DNA from: Deltaproteobacteria bacterium
GTDB lineage: Bacteria; Desulfobacterota_B; Binatia; UBA9968
Assembly: GCA_022545745.1 (NCBI GenBank)
Contig: JACZQL010000124.1
Span: forward strand, 1 to 5,621
Reading direction: 5' to 3'
DNA: 5,621 nucleotides
In this document: piece after piece, positions 1-4,243 of the stretch
Numbering within the stretch: position 1 is the stretch's first letter
Layout: every line of letters begins with the position of its first letter
Position numbers and translations under genes: made by a program
The notes under the pieces: generated by a model
Told to the model about the DNA's origin: nothing
Database searches by the model: none
What the model saw: only the letters and a program-made list of their open reading frames with translations

Positions 1-435
1 TCGGGGATTGCGCTCGAAGCCAACGATGAAGGAACCATCCCGGTCCCGAACCAATGCCTCCGCGTCTCGCATGGAACCCTTAAGGACGCTTCCTGAGGGG
101 GTTAGCAGGGAGGCCATTTGCCAAGAATCTACACCCCTAAGCACGCCTTGGCTGTCATGGTGGAGGCGGGCAGTGAGCCAGTAGCCCCGGTCAGATATGG
201 CATAAAGGTGGTTTCCATCCTTGCTCAGTGCTAGACCCGAGAGGCCACCAAATCGGGGATCCCTAGACGCCAACTCGAATCCGCCCAGAAAGATGAGATC
301 ACCAAATCGTTCGCCTCCCGAATTTTTTGGTTTTATACGGGCGGATTCTACTTTAAAAGGGTCGGCAGCAGAAATGCATACGCCGACAGGAAACCATAAC
401 CATAAGAAGAAGAACAAAAAGATAGTATGAGTCAT
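1..435 (-). CDS. Exported esterase-like phytase-family protein (COG4246-like), N-terminal part
   Basis: An open frame runs from ATG at 435 leftwards to the window edge without a stop, giving the first 145 residues. An AAGGA ribosome binding site (443-447) lies 7 nt upstream. Residues 1-24 look like a signal peptide: a Phe/Leu/Trp-rich hydrophobic core (about 5-20) with a plausible cut after S-A-A at 22-24. The usual basic N-region is absent, and Cys20 is not in a good lipobox. The mature part contains an F-E-L-x-S-R-D-P-R-F-G-G-L-S-G-L stretch followed by L-Y-A-I-S-D-R-G-Y-W and a later R-D-A-E-A-L. From memory this matches the 'esterase-like activity of phytase' beta-propeller family (PF13449/COG4246). 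The molecular function of that family is poorly defined, so no substrate is proposed. The gene is last in the leftward operon, 28 nt after the transporter stop. The C-terminal half or more lies outside the window. Confidence 0.82.
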   Translation of the reverse strand, partial: MTHTIFLFFFLWLWFPVGVCISAADPFKVESARIKPKNSGGERFGDLIFLGGFELASRDPRFGGLSGLALSKDGNHLYAISDRGYWLTARLHHDSQGVLRGVDSWQMASLLTPSGSVLKGSMRDAEALVRDRDGSFIVGFERNPR

Positions 436-463
436 GGGGTGATCCTTGGTTTCCTCCTGTTGC

Positions 464-991
464 TTAGCCCCGTTTGGAAAACGGACCTGTAGCCTTACTT
501 TCGCAAATGTACCTCTCCAGGATTATAGACCAGAAAAATCCGCCGCCAACCTTGGCGGCATATTGAGCTGCAATGGTCTCGATATTGAAAATACCAAATG
601 CCACCGCAGGGAAAACAGCGGAATCCACAAGGGCACTGATGAGATTAGACCCATTCACCTTCAGCAATCTTGCCCTTCCTTTGAGTGCCGCATAGGTGAC
701 GGCGTCACTTGCCCCGGCGCTGGCAAATGCCAGGAAGGAGGCGACGGCCACCCTCTCCGCTTCGCGATTCACGAGGAACGTCAAGGCGGAGCCCCCGCCT
801 ATTAGAGCCAGCATTTTCAAACCCAAATTTTTTCCCTCCCATGCCTCGTGGAGGTAATCTCGGCTGGAAAGGTCCAGACCGATCAAAAGAAAAGCGATCA
901 CCGGCATAGCGGCAGGCCCAAAATAGTGTACGGTGCTGTTTGCCGCCACTGCGGCCATGAGGTAGGCCCCTATGACCAGTTTTTCGTTCAC
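464..991 (-). CDS. VUT family membrane transporter (YhhQ/queuosine-precursor-transporter-like)
   Basis: This 175-residue integral membrane protein has about six hydrophobic segments (roughly 4-22, 26-41, 57-75, 82-101, 118-137 and 145-160). Family-type motifs are R44-D45 after helix 2, S95-D96 with a following TY-A-A-L-K, N116-L-I-S-A-L-V-D-S (116-124) with F127 and G133, and Q143 with K147. These fit the VUT (putative vitamin uptake, PF02592) family that includes E. coli YhhQ, a transporter of queuosine precursors such as preQ0. The protein is at the short end for the family. The start is GTG at 991 with no convincing Shine-Dalgarno. It lies only 10 nt after the folK stop, so translational coupling is likely; a later in-frame ATG (Met12) would cut into helix 1. 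Sitting behind folB and folK, a pterin- or deazapurine-related cargo is plausible, but substrate is inference. Confidence 0.78.
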   Translation of the reverse strand: MNEKLVIGAYLMAAVAANSTVHYFGPAAMPVIAFLLIGLDLSSRDYLHEAWEGKNLGLKMLALIGGGSALTFLVNREAERVAVASFLAFASAGASDAVTYAALKGRARLLKVNGSNLISALVDSAVFPAVAFGIFNIETIAAQYAAKVGGGFFWSIILERYICESKATGPFSKRG

Positions 992-1001
992 AATACGGGT
1001 A

Positions 1002-1385
1002 TCAGATGTTAAGCCCCGGACAGACCTCCAGTATGGCAGCCTTTAAGAACTCCCTTTCATAAACATCCTCGTCCATAATTTCTCCACCCCAAACCACGAT
1101 GTCGAGATCGATGGTTCGTGAATCATACCTGTCGGTACTCCGGGTGCGACCCAGGTCTCCCTCCAGCTCTCTGAGCCAACTTTTAAGTTCCTCCCGCCCC
1201 ATGGATGTCTGAATCAGGATGGCCCCATTCATATAGTTAGGTTGGTCTCGTCCCGCGAGGGGCTCCGTTTCCACGAAGCGGGACGTACTGAGAATACGAT
1301 GTGATTTTGCGATCTTGCTTATCGCTTTGTCTATATTGGGTTTGGGTTGGATATTGGAACCTATGCCAATCACCGCTTGGTTCAC
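1002..1385 (-). CDS. folK: 2-amino-4-hydroxy-6-hydroxymethyldihydropteridine diphosphokinase (HPPK), short form
   Basis: HPPK transfers pyrophosphate from ATP to 6-hydroxymethyl-7,8-dihydropterin, a cytoplasmic step of folate synthesis just before dihydropteroate synthase. Visible signatures are the N-terminal strand A-V-I-G-I-G-S-N (4-11), T-E-P-L-x5-Q-P-N-Y-M-N (40-53), L-R-E-L-E-x3-G-R (71-80), and the hallmark R-Y-D-S-R-T-I-D-L-D-I (86-96), whose two Asp (93, 95) bind the Mg ions. I place the start at GTG 1385, which overlaps the folB stop as GTGA. AGGGGG (1395-1400) lies 9 nt upstream, and the predicted protein begins directly at the conserved first strand. A TTG 21 nt further upstream would also be open but has less support. 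At 127 residues it is about 30 shorter than E. coli HPPK (about 159). It ends just after the I-L-E-V-C-P-G-L strand, so the usual C-terminal extension and part of the ATP-side loop are missing. Confidence 0.92.
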   Translation of the reverse strand: MNQAVIGIGSNIQPKPNIDKAISKIAKSHRILSTSRFVETEPLAGRDQPNYMNGAILIQTSMGREELKSWLRELEGDLGRTRSTDRYDSRTIDLDIVVWGGEIMDEDVYEREFLKAAILEVCPGLNI

Positions 1386-1735
1386 GGTTCCTGTCCCCCT
1401 GAACAACTGACCGAGACCGAATCGGCGAATCGTACGGCATGAGGCTTATCCACCTCCACAGTCCCTCTTATTACCTTCTTGTCTTCCAAGACAATATTGA
1501 GGATGTGATGGGCTAGTTTTTCGAGCAGATAAAATTCTGACAACTCCACTTCACTAATAATGCGTTTCGATAACGTCTTATAATTGATGGTATCTTGGAT
1601 ACGGTCCGTTTCTGTTGCCCTGGAGGCATCCAACTCCAACTCCACATTAACAATGACGTCTTGCTTCTCCGCCCGCTCCCGAACGTTAATGCCGATAATG
1701 GTTTTTAGCCTGAGATTTTTAATGTGTATTTTCAT
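1382..1735 (-). CDS. folB: Dihydroneopterin aldolase / dihydroneopterin-triphosphate epimerase family (FolB/FolX)
   Basis: This 117-residue protein has the length and fold signature of the tunnelling-fold pterin enzymes. FolB cleaves 7,8-dihydroneopterin to 6-hydroxymethyldihydropterin and glycolaldehyde; FolX epimerises the triphosphate. Shared catalytic-site residues are visible: E20 in G-I-N-V-R-E-R, Y52 in I-N-Y-K-T-L, and K97 in V-E-V-D-K-P-H-A-V-R, matching the Glu/Tyr/Lys set of characterised aldolases. The opening I-K-N-L-R-L-K-T-I-I-G-I, the F-x-L-L-E-K-L (68-74) and the R-F-A-D-S-V-S (102-108) look, from memory, closer to E. coli FolX than to E. coli FolB. Position directly upstream of folK, overlapping it by 4 nt, argues for the aldolase role, which supplies the FolK substrate. 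The start ATG at 1735 has no strong Shine-Dalgarno. The gene appears to be first in the leftward operon. Confidence 0.9.
   Translation of the reverse strand: MKIHIKNLRLKTIIGINVRERAEKQDVIVNVELELDASRATETDRIQDTINYKTLSKRIISEVELSEFYLLEKLAHHILNIVLEDKKVIRGTVEVDKPHAVRFADSVSVSCSGGQEP
1395..1400 (-). promoter_or_regulatory. Ribosome binding site deciding the folK start
   Basis: AGGGGG on the minus strand lies 9 nt before GTG 1385 and inside the end of the folB reading frame. It supports the GTG start with a GTGA stop-start overlap, and therefore translational coupling, over the upstream TTG at 1406. Confidence 0.6.
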
Positions 1736-1784
1736 GGATTCGTTTCGGTTGGATCAAAACAGCCCTTTTGGAGGTCATAGATCT

Positions 1785-1813
1785 AGAAAACTGGAATGAG
1801 GGTGAAATGTCAA
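1785..1813 (-). promoter_or_regulatory. Candidate sigma-70-type promoter for the folB operon
   Basis: On the minus strand a perfect TTGACA (1808-1813) is followed after 17 nt by TTTTCT (1785-1790), a weak -10. Transcription would start near 1778 and leave a leader of about 43 nt before folB. The -35 match and spacing are good and the -10 is poor, so this is a candidate only. Confidence 0.4.
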
Positions 1814-1825
1814 ATGGTCCTGGAT

Positions 1826-1870
1826 CCTCAGAGTTGTCCGGAGGGTCTTTTCATCGCGCCTCCTCTGAGG
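1826..1870. promoter_or_regulatory. Inverted repeat between the two divergent promoters (candidate operator or stem-loop)
   Basis: CCTCAGAG (1826-1833) is perfectly complementary to CTCTGAGG (1863-1870). Inside it GAGG (1841-1844) can pair with CCTC (1859-1862), so the RNA or single strand could form an 8-bp plus 4-bp stem with a 7-nt bulge and a 14-nt loop. It sits between the leftward -35 (1808-1813) and the rightward -35 (1889-1894), which would suit a shared regulator. No run of T follows it, so it is not a normal terminator. A chance occurrence is possible. Confidence 0.35.
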
Positions 1871-1888
1871 GCTTATTCGTTTCCCAGC

Positions 1889-1918
1889 TTGACAGGAATT
1901 TGCTTTCCGGTCTATAGG
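1889..1918 (+). promoter_or_regulatory. Candidate sigma-70-type promoter for the VOC/Rieske/M24 operon
   Basis: A perfect TTGACA (1889-1894) is followed after 18 nt by TATAGG (1913-1918); TCTATA at 1911-1916 gives an alternative spacing of 16. Initiation near 1925 would give a leader of roughly 78 nt that carries a dyad before the ATG at 2004. It is the only good promoter-like match I see ahead of the rightward genes. Confidence 0.5.
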
Positions 1919-1940
1919 GATATAAGTGGGAATTTACCAA

Positions 1941-1974
1941 GCCTTTAGGCGGACCCGGTAATCCGCAAATAGGC
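1941..1974 (+). promoter_or_regulatory. 13-nt-arm dyad in the leader of the rightward operon
   Basis: The arms 1941-1953 (GCCTTTAGGCGGA) and 1962-1974 (TCCGCAAATAGGC) pair at 10 of 13 positions (GCCT, a single T, then GCGGA) around an 8-nt loop. The dyad lies downstream of the candidate -10 and ends 18 nt before the GGAGGT ribosome binding site. It could be a repressor operator in the roadblock position or a leader hairpin. No known riboswitch is recognised. Confidence 0.4.
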
Positions 1975-2003
1975 ACCCTGTCTTCGCAGGACGGAGGTAA
2001 AAA

Positions 2004-2813
2004 ATGGCGCTGGTTGATGGTTTCAGTCATCTCGTAATTCAAGTAACGAATCTCGACCGCTCGGAGAAGTTCTATCAGGAAGTAATGGGGTTAGATCCCG
2101 TGGGTAGAGATCTTGTCTCCGAGGAGGGGCCCAATTCCCTCTTGAAGATGAACACGGGGCAAATGGTTCTCTTGGTGCAGGTGCCCAAGGTGGAACCCTT
2201 CCGTCCCAATAGTGGTAGTATTCATCACGCCTGGCTTCTCACCATAGAACAATACAAACGAGCGCAGGAGAGGCTGAAGGCCCATGGGTACGATATCAGC
2301 GATACCCGGGAGGCCTTTCGAGCCATGGGCGAGAAGAGTATGGATGTCTACGATCCCGATGGCCACCGTTATCAGGTCCAGGCCTTTGGCCCCGAGGCCT
2401 ATGAAGTCATCAGACCAGAAGTGGGAAAAGTCCGCTGCGGGAAGATTGAGGATTTCGAGGTGGGATCGGTGACCCTCTTCGGTAAGGCAAAGTTCTATCT
2501 CATCCGTCACCCCGAGGGGTTTATCGCCCTTTCCCGCTGGTGTTCCCACATGAACGGCCAGATCACGTGGCAAAAGGAACACTGGCGCTTTTTCTGCTCC
2601 TTTCACGGCGCAACCTTTAATCGCAAGGGAGAGTCCACTGGCCACATCCCTAACCTGGGGCCTCTTAGAATCCATCCGGTCACTATTGAAGAAGACGGGA
2701 CGGTGGTGGTGGATCCCGAAGTGGCCCTGGCCCGTAAGGAATTTGATCCGGAACAGCTGGTTCCACCGGTGTGTGGCTCTGAATTCTGTGCCGCCCAGGT
2801 CCAACAGGTATAG
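2004..2813 (+). CDS. VOC-domain protein fused to a Rieske [2Fe-2S] domain
   Basis: This is a 269-residue cytoplasmic protein with no signal or membrane segment; GGAGGT (1993-1998) lies 5 nt before ATG. Residues about 5-128 form a vicinal-oxygen-chelate domain (glyoxalase/extradiol dioxygenase fold). Candidate metal ligands are H9 in F-S-H-L-V-I, H74 (or H75) in I-H-H-A-W, and Q124 in D-P-D-G-H-R-Y-Q, where Glu is usual. Residues about 143-240 form a Rieske domain: C180-S-H182, 15 residues, then C198-S-F-H201-G-A-T-F, followed by G-x-S-T-G and L-x-I-H-P-V. The extra disulfide cysteines of cytochrome bc1 Rieske proteins are absent, so it resembles soluble Rieske ferredoxins of oxygenase systems. 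The tail carries C257 and C262 of unknown role. Being first in the operon and fused, the Rieske cluster probably delivers or senses electrons at the VOC metal site; substrate is unknown. Both domains are clear, but the combined activity is inference. Confidence 0.88.
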   Translation: MALVDGFSHLVIQVTNLDRSEKFYQEVMGLDPVGRDLVSEEGPNSLLKMNTGQMVLLVQVPKVEPFRPNSGSIHHAWLLTIEQYKRAQERLKAHGYDISDTREAFRAMGEKSMDVYDPDGHRYQVQAFGPEAYEVIRPEVGKVRCGKIEDFEVGSVTLFGKAKFYLIRHPEGFIALSRWCSHMNGQITWQKEHWRFFCSFHGATFNRKGESTGHIPNLGPLRIHPVTIEEDGTVVVDPEVALARKEFDPEQLVPPVCGSEFCAAQVQQV

Positions 2814-2824
2814 GAGATAAGACC

Positions 2825-3292
2825 ATGGCTGAAGTCGAGAGTCTTAGTCACAGTGGTATTTGCGTTCACGATCTAAAGGAAGCGGAGGAGTTTTACTGTC
2901 AGGTTCTGGGGGCCCGCCAGAACACCCGCGTCAACTTTAATACCGATGACGCCATGCGGGGAAGGTCGGTTCACGGTTCCGTGGTTCTGGAAGATTATCT
3001 CCTCGCATTGGTGGTGGCCCATGATTACATGCCCATGCCTCCAGAAGATCAGCACCGCGGCGCCCATGGTATCCGCCACGCCTTCCGCGTCTCGCGCGCC
3101 CGGTTCGGCAAAACCCTCGACGCGCTGAGGGAGCGCAGCATTCCGTTTGAGGGCCCGGTGGACCACCCGGAAAAGGGTCCCTTTGGTCAATCCATCTACT
3201 TTAAAGACCCGAGCGGCAATTTTCTCGAAATCCTCTGGCGTCGTGATGAGGGTCAAAAGTACCAAAAACCAACCGTGCTAGACGTTGGATGA
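2825..3292 (+). CDS. Single-domain VOC family protein (glyoxalase/dioxygenase superfamily)
   Basis: This is a 155-residue protein, the usual size for a one-domain VOC protein that works as a dimer. AGGAG (2812-2816), which overlaps the stop of the previous gene, lies 8 nt before ATG. Metal-ligand positions look intact: H9 in L-S-H-S-G-I, H85 in G-I-R-H-A-F, and E135 in D-P-S-G-N-F-L-E. This agrees with the His/His/Glu set of metal-dependent members. A distinctive stretch G-P-V-D-H-P (110-115) through S-I-Y-F-K-D-P (123-129) is repeated almost exactly in the second half of the next gene, so the two domains are close paralogues. VOC members include lyases, epimerases, extradiol dioxygenases and antibiotic-binding proteins; sequence alone does not choose. 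The 11-nt gap to the upstream gene and 15 nt to the next place it firmly in one operon. Confidence 0.85.
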   Translation: MAEVESLSHSGICVHDLKEAEEFYCQVLGARQNTRVNFNTDDAMRGRSVHGSVVLEDYLLALVVAHDYMPMPPEDQHRGAHGIRHAFRVSRARFGKTLDALRERSIPFEGPVDHPEKGPFGQSIYFKDPSGNFLEILWRRDEGQKYQKPTVLDVG

Positions 3293-3297
3293 GCCTT

Positions 3298-3301
3298 GGA
3301 G
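3298..3301 (+). promoter_or_regulatory. Ribosome binding site deciding the start of the tandem-VOC gene
   Basis: GGAG lies 6 nt before ATG 3308. The in-frame TTG at 3296 would place this site inside the coding region and leave no Shine-Dalgarno for itself, so ATG 3308 is the preferred start. Confidence 0.65.
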
Positions 3302-3307
3302 TTTGCA

Positions 3308-4216
3308 ATGAGTGGTCTCCAAGTCGATACCATCAACCATATTTCTATTGAGGTCTCGGACCTTAAGCGATCTGAAGATTTTTATCACCATCTGCTGGGT
3401 TTTGAGCCGCTGGGACGTGACCTCTGGCCAGACAGTGGTCCAAGCGTCTCGTTTCGAACTGTGCAAGGGCAATCCCTGATCCTCTCCGAGAATCCTAGCC
3501 TCGGCTCGCTCCCTGAGACAGGTGCTCATCAGGCCTACACAACCGCAAGATCCAACCGTGACGCCATAGCCAAAAAGTTAAAGCAGCGGGGTATCGGGAT
3601 CCATACCTATCGAGAAGATCGACCTCAGGAGGCCGGGGACAATTTCTATTTCTGCGATCCGGATGGTAACCGTATTCAATTGGTTGTATCCAACAGACAA
3701 TCGGCCGGAGAAGGGAACGTTCAGGGGATCGACCACGCTGCTGTGGAAGTGGTGGATCTTGAGTGGGCGGAGGATTTTTACATTAACATCTTAGGCCTTC
3801 CGGTGGATCATCGTGTCGGCTGGAGCAGCGCAGATTATGCGCGGGCAAAACGGTGGGGTGAGGGGAAAGAGGATATGGCCCCTGGAACCAGGCGTTGGGA
3901 TCAACTCTATACCGAAAACAGGAGGCGGGTTCCAAGGGCAAACTCCCAGCTATTCATCCAATTTGGTAATGCCGTCTTGGGGCTCTTTCTCGCCACAAAG
4001 CATCGCCAGGAGCCTCCAGAGGAGCAAGCTGTGGGGTCGCCACGGTTCGCGTTTCGAACCAGCCGTCGTGTTTTAGACGAGGTGGTCAGGCTCTTAGACG
4101 AACACCGAAAACCCTTTCAAGGTCCTGTGGACCATCCCGCGTCGGCTCCCATTGAGAGTTCTCTTTATTTCAAAGACCCCGGGGGAAACTTTCTGGAGCT
4201 GGTGGTACCCCGATGA
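3308..4216 (+). CDS. Tandem VOC-domain protein (extradiol-dioxygenase-like layout, degenerate second site)
   Basis: A 302-residue protein with two VOC domains, about the length of two-domain extradiol dioxygenases such as BphC. Domain 1 (about 7-130) resembles the VOC part of the Rieske fusion two genes upstream, sharing F-Y-x3-[LM]-G-[FL]-x-P-[LV]-G-R-D-L and H11, H74, Q124 at the metal positions. Domain 2 (about 139-302) resembles the single-domain VOC protein just upstream, sharing G-P-V-D-H-P (272-277) and Y-F-K-D-P-x-G-N-F-L-E (287-297). It keeps H143 and E297 but has F248 where the neighbour has the ligand His85. Domain 2 also carries a basic insertion at about 175-212. Extradiol enzymes use the C-terminal site, which is broken here, so classical ring cleavage by domain 2 is unlikely. 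The intact or Gln-variant site 1 may be the active one, or the protein may be structural or binding. Family is secure; activity is unknown. Confidence 0.85.
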   Translation: MSGLQVDTINHISIEVSDLKRSEDFYHHLLGFEPLGRDLWPDSGPSVSFRTVQGQSLILSENPSLGSLPETGAHQAYTTARSNRDAIAKKLKQRGIGIHTYREDRPQEAGDNFYFCDPDGNRIQLVVSNRQSAGEGNVQGIDHAAVEVVDLEWAEDFYINILGLPVDHRVGWSSADYARAKRWGEGKEDMAPGTRRWDQLYTENRRRVPRANSQLFIQFGNAVLGLFLATKHRQEPPEEQAVGSPRFAFRTSRRVLDEVVRLLDEHRKPFQGPVDHPASAPIESSLYFKDPGGNFLELVVPR

Positions 4217-4243
4217 TCATTATTTCTTCGACTGGAGGTTTTT

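Noticed and set aside
221..430. Plus-strand open frame of 69 codons
   Set aside because: It is antisense to the signal-peptide-bearing COG4246-like gene, which reads open to the window edge with a clear family stretch.
446..805. Plus-strand open frame of 119 codons
   Set aside because: It is antisense to the VUT transporter gene; the composition is low-quality and there is no upstream ribosome binding site.
1851..2042. Minus-strand open frame of 63 codons in the divergent intergenic region
   Set aside because: It has no recognisable motif or ribosome binding site and overlaps the promoter, the leader dyad and the start of the VOC-Rieske gene.
2091..2804. Long minus-strand open frame of 237 codons
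   Set aside because: It lies wholly antisense to the VOC-Rieske gene, whose two domains are clear. The antisense translation shows no family motif and no ribosome binding site.
2873..3265. Minus-strand open frame of 130 codons
   Set aside because: It is antisense to the single-domain VOC gene, which has intact metal motifs and a good ribosome binding site; the opposite strand shows no recognisable domain.
3296..3307. TTG at 3296 as the start of the tandem-VOC gene
   Set aside because: The GGAG at 3298-3301 is placed correctly for ATG 3308 and would be inside the frame if TTG were used.
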